From Roseiflexus sp. (GTDB lineage Bacteria > Chloroflexota > Chloroflexia > Chloroflexales > Roseiflexaceae): a stretch of 32,055 nucleotides of DNA. The stretch's first letter is position 1. Each line of letters opens with the position of its first letter. Below are positions 1 to 7,473 of this stretch, one piece after another. The stretch spans positions 1 through 32,055 of the forward strand of contig JANXAL010000052.1 in NCBI GenBank assembly GCA_025062325.1. Reading direction: 5' to 3'. The notes beneath the pieces were generated by a model, which made no database searches, was not told the origin of the DNA, and saw only the letters and a program-made list of their open reading frames with translations. Both the position numbers and the translations under genes were made by a program.

Positions 1-633
1 GTGCCGCCGCAGGAAGTCATCACGCTTGATAACGTGACGATCAAGGTCAACGCGGTGCTCTACTTCATGGTCGTTGACCCCGAAAAGGCGGTGGTAAAGG
101 TGATGGATTACATCCGGGCGACCATGCAGATTGCACAGACAACCCTGCGCAGCGTGGTCGGGCAGGTGGAACTAGACGAACTGCTCGCGCGCCGTGAGTC
201 GATCAACGAGCGGTTGCAGCGCATTATCGATGAGCAGACCGAACCGTGGGGCGTTAAGGTCACGATCGTCGAGGTGAAGGATGTCGAATTGCCGCAAGGG
301 ATGCAGCGCGCAATGGCAAAGCAGGCGGAAGCCGAGCGTGAGAAGCGCGCCAAGATCATCCACGCCGACGGTGAGCTGGCTGCAGCGCGCATGCTCGCTG
401 AGGCGGCCAGTATCATCGCCAGTGAGCCGGTGACGCTCCAGTTGCGCTATCTGCAAACTCTGACCGAAATTGCAGTCGAGAAGAACAGCACGATTATCTT
501 CCCGCTGCCGGTTGACACTATTAAGATCTTCATGGATGGACTCGAACGCGCCAAGCGCAACGGCGCCGCTTCAGTGACGCGTCACGAAGAATTGACCGAA
601 CAATCGCGCGAACACGATGGTCAGGCGGCGTAA
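1..633 (+). CDS. Stomatin/SPFH (band 7) family protein, 5'-truncated by window
   Basis: This is the C-terminal part of a prohibitin-homology (band 7) membrane-scaffold protein of the stomatin/slipin group. The visible 210 residues begin inside the band 7 domain at [20 protein letters not shown], the usual stomatin signature. They continue through VRxVVGQ-type residues ([17 protein letters not shown]), the [36 protein letters not shown] region that forms the family coiled coil, and the closing IIFPLPVD motif. Stomatins normally have an N-terminal membrane hairpin and 30-60 more residues, so the GTG at base 1 is almost certainly an internal Val codon and the true start lies upstream. The family organises lipid microdomains and often pairs with a NfeD-like protease; no partner is visible here. 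The stop overlaps the end of the convergent TPR gene by 13 bp. Confidence 0.9.
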   Translation: MPPQEVITLDNVTIKVNAVLYFMVVDPEKAVVKVMDYIRATMQIAQTTLRSVVGQVELDELLARRESINERLQRIIDEQTEPWGVKVTIVEVKDVELPQGMQRAMAKQAEAEREKRAKIIHADGELAAARMLAEAASIIASEPVTLQLRYLQTLTEIAVEKNSTIIFPLPVDTIKIFMDGLERAKRNGAASVTRHEELTEQSREHDGQAA

Positions 634-1403
634 TCCCCGCGCCTGGAGCGAATCGCCTGATCGATCTCTGCAATGCGCTGGATTACGATGGAGCGTTGCG
701 CAGCGCTACAACGGGACAGGAGTGCGCGCGCGGCGCTGAGCGCGAGCGTTGCTTCCGCCATCCGTCCTTCCTGCATCAGATGGTGCGCCAGTGCGCAGTG
801 CAGTGATACCTCGGCATCTGGCTCCGGTCGGTGTCTCAGTCCGGCGCGTAGCTGGTCTTCGATCAGCTCGGCGCAAGCTCCGGCGGCGGCCAGCGCCTGC
901 GCCAGATACAGTCGCGCTGCGGCGCTCGTCGGGTCCAGCTCCAGCGCTTGACGTGCGGCGATTTCTGCAGCTTGCACCTCTCCCTGCTCAAGGAGAGCGC
1001 CGCTTAGGGCTGCAGCGATGGCTGATCGGTTCGGCGCCAGTTGCTGTGCTCGCCGTAACAGACGTACAGCAGCCGCGCTATCGCCGCGTGCCAGCGCAAC
1101 GGCGCCGCGCAGCGCCAGGGCATCCGGCGACCAGGGATGGAGCGCGGACGCCACCGTCGCCAGCGCATCGGCAGTCTCCCATCGTGCCTGAATGAGTGCG
1201 CCACTCGTCAGATAGAGTGCTGCAACACGGCTGATGAAGGTCACAACCAGCAGCGTGACTCCTGCTCCAATCCAGATTGATGGTGCAATGGTGTTAACGA
1301 CGAGTAGTACGACAATAATGACGCCTTCGGGCGCGATCAGCAGCATCTGTGCCAGGCGGCGTTGCAGCGTCGCAGCATGACCAATTGTTGGGAAGATTGC
1401 CAT
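621..1403 (-). CDS. Membrane-anchored TPR-repeat protein
   Basis: A 260-residue protein of unknown specific role. The N-terminus has two adjacent hydrophobic segments (about residues 20-40 and 42-65) with a short turn between, which would form a membrane hairpin. The rest (about 75-255) is Ala/Leu-rich helical repeats with TPR spacing: [41 protein letters not shown] and [20 protein letters not shown] are three recognisable units. TPR arrays bind other proteins, but no partner can be named. I chose the ATG at 1403 over the GTG six bases upstream because AGGAGG lies 8 nt before the ATG and almost touches the GTG. The gene stands alone and converges on the stomatin gene with a 13-bp overlap. A perfect 6-bp inverted repeat (GTGACA/TGTCAC, 1461-1477) lies 58 bp upstream and could be an operator. 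Confidence 0.75.
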   Translation of the reverse strand: MAIFPTIGHAATLQRRLAQMLLIAPEGVIIVVLLVVNTIAPSIWIGAGVTLLVVTFISRVAALYLTSGALIQARWETADALATVASALHPWSPDALALRGAVALARGDSAAAVRLLRRAQQLAPNRSAIAAALSGALLEQGEVQAAEIAARQALELDPTSAAARLYLAQALAAAGACAELIEDQLRAGLRHRPEPDAEVSLHCALAHHLMQEGRMAEATLALSAARALLSRCSAAQRSIVIQRIAEIDQAIRSRRGDYAA

Positions 1404-1515
1404 TGTCACACCCTCCTCGACAATCTGATGCCGGGCTCACCATCAGCATACCAGGAGGTTGTGACAACAACTGTCACTTCGCAAGGGCATTGTGGATGAG
1501 GGGTGCGTGCCTTGG

Positions 1516-1629
1516 GTTCCAGGCATGCATCGTCAGACGGCATCTGACGCTTATTTTTTGACCGCGAATAAAAACCGCCCGCGATCATTGAGTTCCAGGT
1601 ATGCATCGTCGGAAGGCGTCTGACGCTTC
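1516..1629 (+). repeat. Pair of 38-bp direct repeats, first copy with hairpin
   Basis: Copy 1 (1516-1553) and copy 2 (1592-1629) both read GTTCCAGG-Y-ATGCATCGTC, then a variable stretch, then TCTGACGCTT; they are 76 bp apart. Copy 1 contains a perfect 7-bp inverted repeat CGTCAGA/TCTGACG (1531-1549) followed by TTATTTTTT, which looks like an intrinsic terminator on the plus strand. Copy 2 has lost the left arm (CGTCGGA). No plus-strand gene lies directly upstream, so a terminator role is unclear and a dispersed repeat is the safer label. Confidence 0.6.
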
Positions 1630-1700
1630 AGGCTGATGAAGATTGAGCAAATGATTCAGTATCGCCCGGGACGCTTCAGACTGAAGTCCTCGCATGAACC

Positions 1701-1730
1701 ATCCGTGTTCGTCCGTCTCAATCCGTGCGA
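1701..1730 (+). repeat. Decamer repeat array (ATCCGTGTTC type)
   Basis: Three 10-bp units lie head to tail: ATCCGTGTTC, GTCCGTCTCA, ATCCGTGCGA, with a partial fourth (ATCGTG). The same three units, with small changes and in another order, recur at 19802-19831. Confidence 0.65.
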
Positions 1731-1738
1731 ATCGTGTG

Positions 1739-3034
1739 CTACCGCGCGCCACGCAACTGCGCCTGTGTCGTAGTGTTGTCGTTATGCTGCTGCACCGACT
1801 CGATAGCGGCGCTGTAGGCCCATTCTAGTCGTTCGGCGGCGGCGTCCCAGGTGTGATACTGCTCAACATACCGTCTTCCGGCAGCGCCGATAGCGGCGGC
1901 ACGCTGTGGATCGTCCATCAGGCTAAGGATGGCGTTGGCATACTCGTGGGGCTGGTCAGCCAGCAAGAGATCGCGTCCTTCGACGGCGTGCAACGCGCGT
2001 GATACCTGCCGGGCTGCGACGACTGGCGTTGCCAGCGCCATAGCTTCGAGCACTTTGTTCTGAATGCCAACGCCATAGCGAAGCGGGGCGACAGCCAGGG
2101 TTGCACCGGCAATCGCCGGGCGCAGGTCGTCCAGGTAGCCGGTGACGGTCACGCGACGGTCGGCTGCCAGCGCGCGCACCGACGGCGGCGGCGCGCTTCC
2201 GGCAATCACCACGCGCGTCTCGGGGCGGCGTGCCCAGACCAGCGGCATGATGTCGCGCACCAGGTGGAGCGCTGCAGCTTCGTTCGCATGGTAGCTCATC
2301 TTGCCGCTGAAGACGATCGTTGCGCTCTCGCGCGCAACTGGCTGAGGGGCGAAATAGTTTAGATCAACGCCATTGGGCACGACCGTTATCGCCTCCTGTG
2401 TATCGTCGTCGTTGGCATCGGTAAGCCAGCGCTGCGCTTTGGGTTGTAGAGACGGACCTAGGTGGCGGCGGAGGGTGCGCAATGCCCAGGCATCCTCCGG
2501 CGACGATACGATGATCTGCTCGAAGTGCCGAGTATATCGCGCCTCGTAGGCGCGGGTGCGCGCCAGGTCGAGCAGTGCGAGTGCGCGGCTCTTGAGCGAT
2601 GGACTGCCGCGGAGTGCGCGTTCGAACAACAGGCTGATGCTATCCACTGAGTCGAGCACGGCAGGGGTGCGCATGAGCGCATAGCCGAGCGCTGAGGCGC
2701 GCAGATGCTCAATGTGTGCGATATCATACCGTCCGCTACGATCTTCGGTTCGCACCGCGTCGCGCAAACGTTGCCCAAAACTGAGTGCTGCCTGCAACGG
2801 CAGGTCGCTGGGGAGCGCGCGTAGCGCATTCCAGAGCATTTCAGTTTTGCTCACGTAGACAGTGACGATCCGCGCGCATATGTCGCGCAGCGCATTGAGC
2901 GCCGGACCGTCGTCTGCATTCGCGCCACAAACCAGTGTGATCCGATGACCGCGTTGCGCCAGCGCCCGGATGAATCCATATGGTCGCACCCGAATGGGGG
3001 ATGGAACATAGGCGGAGATGAACAGAATATTCAT
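1739..3034 (-). CDS. Glycosyltransferase family 4 (GT-B fold)
   Basis: A 431-residue retaining glycosyltransferase that would move a sugar from an activated donor to a lipid-linked or surface glycan acceptor at the inner membrane face. The N-terminal Rossmann half starts MNILFISAYVPSPIRVRPYG, with the glycine/basic loop typical of family 4. The C-terminal half has the phosphate-binding strand IVFSGKMSYHANEAA (about 245), VVIAGSAPPPSVRAL, the VTGYLDDLRPAIAGATLAVAPL segment, and the donor-binding motif GVGIQNKVLEAMALATPVV, which supplies the conserved Glu residues. ATG at 3034 has GAGGG 6 nt upstream. It lies 35 bp downstream of a second family-4 enzyme on the same strand, so the two probably act in the same glycan pathway. 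Donor and acceptor cannot be read from sequence. Confidence 0.85.
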   Translation of the reverse strand: MNILFISAYVPSPIRVRPYGFIRALAQRGHRITLVCGANADDGPALNALRDICARIVTVYVSKTEMLWNALRALPSDLPLQAALSFGQRLRDAVRTEDRSGRYDIAHIEHLRASALGYALMRTPAVLDSVDSISLLFERALRGSPSLKSRALALLDLARTRAYEARYTRHFEQIIVSSPEDAWALRTLRRHLGPSLQPKAQRWLTDANDDDTQEAITVVPNGVDLNYFAPQPVARESATIVFSGKMSYHANEAAALHLVRDIMPLVWARRPETRVVIAGSAPPPSVRALAADRRVTVTGYLDDLRPAIAGATLAVAPLRYGVGIQNKVLEAMALATPVVAARQVSRALHAVEGRDLLLADQPHEYANAILSLMDDPQRAAAIGAAGRRYVEQYHTWDAAAERLEWAYSAAIESVQQHNDNTTTQAQLRGAR

Positions 3035-3048
3035 CGTCGTCCCTCTTC

Positions 3049-3090
3049 GGTTTCCGGTTCTCGGTTCTCCTACCCCCTACCCCCTACCCC
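3049..3090. repeat. Six-unit heptamer repeat array
   Basis: Six 7-bp units follow one another in strict phase: GGTTTCC, GGTTCTC, GGTTCTC, CTACCCC, CTACCCC, CTACCCC. The array fills the gap between the two glycosyltransferase genes and runs into the upstream gene, so that gene's TAG stop (3070-3072 on plus, CTA) and its last residues VGVGGRG are made of repeat. The minus strand has three runs of five G separated by TA and could form G-rich structures. It resembles the short tandemly repeated repetitive (STRR) heptamers known from cyanobacteria. Confidence 0.7.
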
Positions 3091-4290
3091 CACCATCCGC
3101 TCATACACCCGATCCATCGCCGGACATACGGCGCGCCAGTCGTAGCGTTCGAGCAGTCGTTTGCGCCCGGCTGCCGCCAGTCGCTCACCGAAATCGGGGT
3201 CGCACAGCAGGCGCACGACAGCGTCGGCGAATGCCTCTGGCGTGTCGCCGACCAGCAGATGTTCGCCGGGAACCAGGTCAATGCCTTCGTAACCGATCGT
3301 TGTGGACACGACCGGAATGCCGCGCGCCAGCGCTTCGAGGATCTTTACCCGCATGCCGCCGCCGCTGCGCAGCGGAACAATCAGGCACGCTGAAGCGGCG
3401 ATGTATGGCGTGGGGTCTGGCACGTAGCCGGTCACTTCAATGGTCGGGTCCTGTTCGGGCAGCGCGCGTACTTCCGCTACCGGGCGCTGCCCGACGATGA
3501 AGAAGCGCACTCCCGCCACCTGACGTTTGATCAGCGGGTAGATGCTGCGGGCGAACCAGAGCACCCCATCGACATTCGGAGGCCACATCATGGTCGCCAG
3601 GCTGAGAATGCCGCGCGCACGCGGTTGACGCGCGATCGGCTGTTCGCGTTCGGCATCGATGGCAATCGGAATAACCGGAATATCGCGCTCTGTCCCCATG
3701 GCTTCGATCAGCGCCCGGCGATCCTCGTGGCTGACGGCTGTAACCGCCTCAAACTCACGGCAGACCCGCCCTTCGTAGGTGCGCAACCGCCGCCACTCGC
3801 GCTCCCACAGAAGCCGTTTGAGGCCGCGTTCCTGCGCCGCCACCCGGCGAAAGACCGTCCAGACCGCGTTGTGTTCGTCGAGCAGGCGCGGCAATGGCAA
3901 TGGCTCGGCGAACTGCGCCATGTTGAGTTGATCAGCATGCACCAAGTCATACGGTCGTCCGGCAATCTCTGCTTCGCGCACTAGGCGCGCCAGCAACCGG
4001 TGCATGGCAACGCTGTCATCACGCTCGATGATCCACGAGCGCCCGCGCACCAGGCTGCCCGCCAGGGTCAGCAGATTGCGAACGGTAGACCGTATGAGCG
4101 GAACAGTATGCACTTCGGCGACCAGGTTGCGCAATGCGGCTGCATCGGCCTCTTCCTTCGCGTTGCGTGTGAAGCAAACGAGCGTGACCCGATGGCGCGA
4201 CGCCAGATGGCGCAGCAGGTAGTAGGTTTTGATCTTCGGACCGCTATCGGGCGGATACGGGACGATCTGTGTCAACAGGAGGATATTCAT
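3070..4290 (-). CDS. Glycosyltransferase family 4, PEP-CTERM/EpsH-associated type
   Basis: A 406-residue GT-B glycosyltransferase. The start MNILLLTQIVPYPPDSGPKI is typical of the sugar-transferase group often found with exopolysaccharide/exosortase loci; the assignment to that subgroup is from memory of the motif. The donor half has ILSLATMMWPPNVDGVLWF (about 235), the VTGYVPDPTPYIAASACLIVPL segment, and GGGMRVKILEALARGIPVVSTTIGYEGIDL with the conserved Glu pair. The final residues VGVGGRG and the stop codon are encoded by a CTACCCC heptamer array, so the natural C-terminus may have been altered by repeat growth. It is first of two same-strand glycosyltransferases and divergent from larB. 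No strong Shine-Dalgarno precedes the ATG. Confidence 0.85.
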   Translation of the reverse strand: MNILLLTQIVPYPPDSGPKIKTYYLLRHLASRHRVTLVCFTRNAKEEADAAALRNLVAEVHTVPLIRSTVRNLLTLAGSLVRGRSWIIERDDSVAMHRLLARLVREAEIAGRPYDLVHADQLNMAQFAEPLPLPRLLDEHNAVWTVFRRVAAQERGLKRLLWEREWRRLRTYEGRVCREFEAVTAVSHEDRRALIEAMGTERDIPVIPIAIDAEREQPIARQPRARGILSLATMMWPPNVDGVLWFARSIYPLIKRQVAGVRFFIVGQRPVAEVRALPEQDPTIEVTGYVPDPTPYIAASACLIVPLRSGGGMRVKILEALARGIPVVSTTIGYEGIDLVPGEHLLVGDTPEAFADAVVRLLCDPDFGERLAAAGRKRLLERYDWRAVCPAMDRVYERMVGVGGRG

Positions 4291-4396
4291 AATGAACCGT
4301 CTTCAATACTCATCTGAGCGTGATTGTACGGTACTGGCATAAAAAGATGCTAAACTTCATGTGGCATGATGGTAACAGGGGAGTAATGATACGCCG

Positions 4397-5107
4397 ATGA
4401 CCTCTGCACGCGATTATCTTGAACAGTTCGCCAATCTCGACCTGGGACGCGCTGCGCGCAGCGGCGTGCCGGAAGTTGTGCTCGCCGAACACAAGACCGC
4501 TGAGCAAACCATCGCTATCGCCCGGCGCATCCTCGATACGGTTGGGCGCGTCCTGATCAGTCGCGTGTCGCCGGAGACACGGTTGGCGCTCCAGGCAGCG
4601 TTCGCTGACACGGTCGAGTGGACGGTCTACAGCGGAGGGCGCACGCTGACGCTGAACAGACCAGGGGTCACTCCGCCGCGGCATGGTGGGCGCGTCGGCG
4701 TGCTGACCGCCGGAACCGGCGATCTGCCAGTGGCTGAAGAGGCAATCGCGCTCTGCATCGAAATGGGGTGCGACATTTGGCGCGCCAGTGATGTCGGCGT
4801 CGCCGGGTTGCATCGTCTGTTCGAGCCGCTGCGCGCTATGCTCGACGCATCGGTTGATGTCATTATTGTCGCAGCGGGAATGGACGGCGCGCTGCCGTCG
4901 GTCGTGGCAGGTCTGGTCGATGTGCCGGTGATTGGGCTGCCGACATCGATCGGGTATGGCTTTGGCGGCGGCGGTGTCGGCGCGCTGACGAGCATGCTGC
5001 AGACCTGCGCTCCGGGGCTTGCAGTCGTCAACATCGACAACGGCATCGGCGCCGGGGCAATCGCTGGACGGATCGCCAACCGGGCAGCGGCGGCCCGGCG
5101 GCGATGA
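4397..5107 (+). CDS. larB: Nickel pincer cofactor biosynthesis protein LarB
   Basis: LarB carboxylates nicotinic acid adenine dinucleotide at C5 and hydrolyses the phosphoanhydride, the first step in making the nickel-pincer nucleotide cofactor of lactate racemase and relatives. The 236-residue length fits the family. The C-terminal two thirds resemble the PurE/AIR-carboxylase fold: GGRVGVLTAGTGDLPVAEEA (about 97-116), VIIVAAGMDGALPSVVAGL (about 154) and GLPTSIGYGFGGGGVGALTSM (about 180) are the nucleotide and CO2 binding loops. A GGGGAG lies 13 nt before the ATG, which is rather far. The stop overlaps a possible ATG of the next frame (ATGA at 5104-5107), and larE follows on the same strand. 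Neither larC nor larA is in the window. Confidence 0.9.
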   Translation: MTSARDYLEQFANLDLGRAARSGVPEVVLAEHKTAEQTIAIARRILDTVGRVLISRVSPETRLALQAAFADTVEWTVYSGGRTLTLNRPGVTPPRHGGRVGVLTAGTGDLPVAEEAIALCIEMGCDIWRASDVGVAGLHRLFEPLRAMLDASVDVIIVAAGMDGALPSVVAGLVDVPVIGLPTSIGYGFGGGGVGALTSMLQTCAPGLAVVNIDNGIGAGAIAGRIANRAAAARRR

Positions 5108-5229
5108 CCGTCACTGATGCAAGCAGGGCGAAGGCAGTAGTAGAAGGGGCGCGCCAGCCGCCCCGATCATCGCCCGCGAAGGGGTCGTCCGGCAGAGGTG
5201 ACGGTCATCTATGGGTGAGGATGGAGTCT

Positions 5230-6072
5230 ATGACCAACACATGCACACTGGAATTCAAATACGAACATCTCCAGGCGATCCTACGCGAGATCGGTTCAGC
5301 GCTGATCGCGTTTTCCGGCGGCGTCGATAGCACGCTATTGCTGAAGGTGGCGCACGACACACTCGGTGATCGCGCGATTGCCGTCACTGCTGACTCCGAA
5401 ACTTACCCGCGCGAGGAACTCGAGCAGGCGTGCGCGCTAGCAGCGCTGATCGGCTGCCGTCATATCGTGGTGCGCACTAATGAATTGTCCGACGAGAACT
5501 ATGCACGCAACGAGCCGGATCGCTGCTACTACTGCAAGCGCACACTGTTCACCGAACTCCAGCCGCTGGCTGCCGAACTCGGCGTCGCCGCCATCCTCTA
5601 TGGCGCAATGGCGGATGACATCGGCACGCACCGTCCCGGTCACCGTGCGGCGATGGAATTCGCCGTGCGCAGCCCACTGATCGAGGCCGGGTTGGGGAAG
5701 CAGGAAATCCGCGAACTGGCGCGACGCCTCGGCTTGCCGAACTGGAACAAGCCGTCATATGCCTGCCTTTCGTCGCGGATCGCCTACGGCGAACGGGTGA
5801 CCGCCGAGAAATTGCGCATACTCGACGAAGCTGAGCGGTTTCTGCGTCACCTGGGGTTCACCCAATTGCGCGTCCGCCACCACGACACGATTGCGCGCAT
5901 CGAGGTGCTTCCTGAAGACTTGCCCGCAGTCATCGAACATCGTGAAGCGATTGTAGCGCACCTGAAGGCGTTGGGATACGTCTACGTCACCCTCGATCTG
6001 CAGGGATTCCGTAGCGGCAGCATGAACGAAGCGCGCCGGTCGGCACGCGCTGATATTGTACTGATCGAATAG
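5230..6072 (+). CDS. larE: ATP-dependent sacrificial sulfur transferase LarE
   Basis: LarE adenylates the carboxylated nicotinate nucleotide made by LarB and inserts sulfur, building the thioacid groups that hold nickel. The protein has the N-type ATP pyrophosphatase loop SGGVDS at about residues 29-34, a CYYC motif at 99-102, and KPSYACLSSR with Cys179, close in position to the sacrificial Cys176 of the Lactiplantibacillus enzyme. Whether this copy is the sacrificial or the iron-sulfur type cannot be settled by eye. The frame is open back to an ATGA overlap with larB at 5104, but the extra 42 residues are low-complexity. I chose the ATG at 5230 (280 aa) because GAGG sits 9 nt upstream and the sequence then matches the usual LarE N-terminus. 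An ATG at 5221 is the alternative. Confidence 0.88.
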   Translation: MTNTCTLEFKYEHLQAILREIGSALIAFSGGVDSTLLLKVAHDTLGDRAIAVTADSETYPREELEQACALAALIGCRHIVVRTNELSDENYARNEPDRCYYCKRTLFTELQPLAAELGVAAILYGAMADDIGTHRPGHRAAMEFAVRSPLIEAGLGKQEIRELARRLGLPNWNKPSYACLSSRIAYGERVTAEKLRILDEAERFLRHLGFTQLRVRHHDTIARIEVLPEDLPAVIEHREAIVAHLKALGYVYVTLDLQGFRSGSMNEARRSARADIVLIE

Positions 6073-6156
6073 TCTCAGAAAGGAAGAACAATTGAGACGA
6101 TGGTTCGACGTTCAACTCCAGCGAATGGCCGCGTCGCGCCCTAGCACCTTCTCGAT

Positions 6157-6501
6157 CTACGCTTTGCGTCGATCCATACCGGCGCCAGGGTCCGATATGT
6201 TGTCGTACCCGAACTCAATGTTGAAGCGCCCATCGCCATCCAGCGCATACGTCGTCTGCGGCCACGCCTCGAGGCCGCTGTCAATTGAGAGCTCTCGCAG
6301 GCAGAAACACAGATCGAACGGATCTCCTGAGTCATCGGTAAGGTACCGATAGACGCCGTCGCTACGGTCGGCAAACGGGCTGACGCTGCCGTAATCGTCA
6401 GCCATTTCGACGCACGCATACCCCTTGCTGAAGAGTTCTCCGATCATATCGATCATCTTCTGTCCGATTTGCTGATACAAATCTTCAAATTGCGCGTTCA
6501 T
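6157..6501 (-). CDS. YezG-like (DUF600) immunity-type protein, probably truncated
   Basis: A 114-residue protein with the layout of the YezG/DUF600 family, whose members often protect cells from polymorphic toxins (family knowledge, from memory). Visible matches are FEDLYQQIGQKMIDMI near the N-terminus, a central acidic variable part, and WPQTTYALDGDGRFNIEFGY near the C-terminus, close to the YezG pattern of W-T-x-L-x-L-x-x-x-G-K-F-x-I-D. After DRRKA there is TAG where relatives have a Trp; the same frame then reads IEKVLGRDAAIRWS to a TGA at 6112. This suggests a TGG-to-TAG nonsense change in a once longer gene. The frame also stays open upstream to 6639, but that part is unrelated to the family. 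No toxin gene is recognisable nearby. The zinc-ribbon gene is 150 bp upstream on the same strand. Confidence 0.55.
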   Translation of the reverse strand: MNAQFEDLYQQIGQKMIDMIGELFSKGYACVEMADDYGSVSPFADRSDGVYRYLTDDSGDPFDLCFCLRELSIDSGLEAWPQTTYALDGDGRFNIEFGYDNISDPGAGMDRRKA

Positions 6502-6652
6502 CGATCTAACCCAGGCAGAACCTGTGGCGTTGCCTTCGTGATCGGCGTATTGCGTTGCTGGAGCACTTCGGTTACGGTTACTGGCGGCAGCGAGCAAGTG
6601 AGACTTGCGGTGCACATGCGCCAATCCAGAGTACATCAAGCTGATAATCTGC

Positions 6653-7360
6653 CTATGCTTCCGCCCCCACCGCTTCGTCCAGCGTATAGCGCGCCACGTC
6701 GCCGCGAGCGATCAACAGCTCCTGAAAAGCCAGTATTTTCAGGATCACGTCGTCTATGATGCCAGGGCGTCTGCTCGCAATCACCTGCCTGGCTTTGGCG
6801 AATCTGCCCGCGCGACGCAGCAGGTCCACCAGGATTGCGGTTTCCGCCCCGCGCTGCTCTGTGATCTCCTGTCCGGACTCGATGGCCCGCATCACCATCT
6901 CGGCTGCCTTGCCACGACATTCCTGAGCGGCCTCAGGCTTCTCCTCGTCGTTGCACACCCAGGCGGCATGAACGATCGCCCACGCTGCTGAGGCGTAGTC
7001 GCCTGCACGTTCATCAACAATCGCCTGGCGCAAAAAACTGTTCGCCAGCTCAGGCATGGTGGAGTCCACGAGTTGCGCCCGGTACCGTATGCTCCTGACA
7101 GTAACTCCTGCATGCCCCGGCGCCTGGCTGATATCCGCGGCGCAGTAGCCGCATGCGGGGCAGCGTTGCACCCAGGCGAAGATTGTTGAGCGCGCCATTT
7201 CAGGCGGGCGCGAGTCGAGATCGGGTGCGCCGAACGCACTCGTGCTGCCGATTTCGATGTATTCGGATGCCGTACCCCAGACCGCGCAGGTTTTCGTTAC
7301 GGGATAGAGGGTGGTCGTGGTGTCCTCCCCGGTCTGACGCTCTGAAGTCGAGACGCGCAT
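6653..7360 (-). CDS. DUF2225-like zinc-ribbon protein with helical repeats
   Basis: A 235-residue protein of unknown function. The N-terminal third resembles the DUF2225-type zinc ribbon: a first knuckle at TKTCAVWGT (Cys25), then EIGSTSAFGAPDLDSRPPEM, then a second knuckle WVQRCPACGYCAADIS (Cys67, Cys70, Cys73). In relatives the first knuckle is CPxCG; here the second Cys is replaced by Trp28 (TGG), so one zinc ligand is missing. The C-terminal two thirds are helical and TPR-like (PELANSFLRQAIVDERAGDY, AAWAIVHAAWVC, ILVDLLRRAGRFAKA). The only ATG near the 5' end (7360) has AGGAGG directly touching it, too close for good initiation, and an in-frame stop lies 30 bp upstream. With the damaged neighbour, this suggests a locus in decay. 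Confidence 0.6.
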   Translation of the reverse strand: MRVSTSERQTGEDTTTTLYPVTKTCAVWGTASEYIEIGSTSAFGAPDLDSRPPEMARSTIFAWVQRCPACGYCAADISQAPGHAGVTVRSIRYRAQLVDSTMPELANSFLRQAIVDERAGDYASAAWAIVHAAWVCNDEEKPEAAQECRGKAAEMVMRAIESGQEITEQRGAETAILVDLLRRAGRFAKARQVIASRRPGIIDDVILKILAFQELLIARGDVARYTLDEAVGAEA

Positions 7361-7473
7361 CCTCCTGCAGATTGCGTCGGTGTGGCGGGTTCACTTTGGT
7401 TCGTTCTCTGCTTACTGTGAAATCTGGTTGTATGACTCCTTCGTGAGCAGTCCATATTAGCGCACCTCATACC

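Larger units (their letters stand above)
1404..1738. other. Intergenic gap with two kinds of repeat
   Basis: No convincing gene is present. The gap holds a GTGACA/TGTCAC inverted repeat at 1461-1477, two copies of a 38-bp direct repeat (1516-1553 and 1592-1629), and a short decamer array (1701-1730) just before the end of the glycosyltransferase gene. Short reading frames here have no ribosome-binding site and no recognisable protein. Confidence 0.6.

Noticed and set aside
1531-1559. Intrinsic terminator (hairpin plus T-run)
   Set aside because: The hairpin and T-run are clear, but no plus-strand gene ends upstream and the sequence is one copy of a direct repeat, so I list it as a repeat.
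5104-5229. ATGA start of larE coupled to the larB stop
   Set aside because: It would add 42 low-complexity residues before the normal LarE N-terminus; a ribosome site is present before the ATG at 5230. Coupling cannot be fully excluded.
6502-6639. Upstream part of the YezG-like frame as its N-terminus or as a toxin remnant
   Set aside because: These 46 codons show no match to the family, which normally begins near FEDLYQQI, and no toxin motif could be identified.
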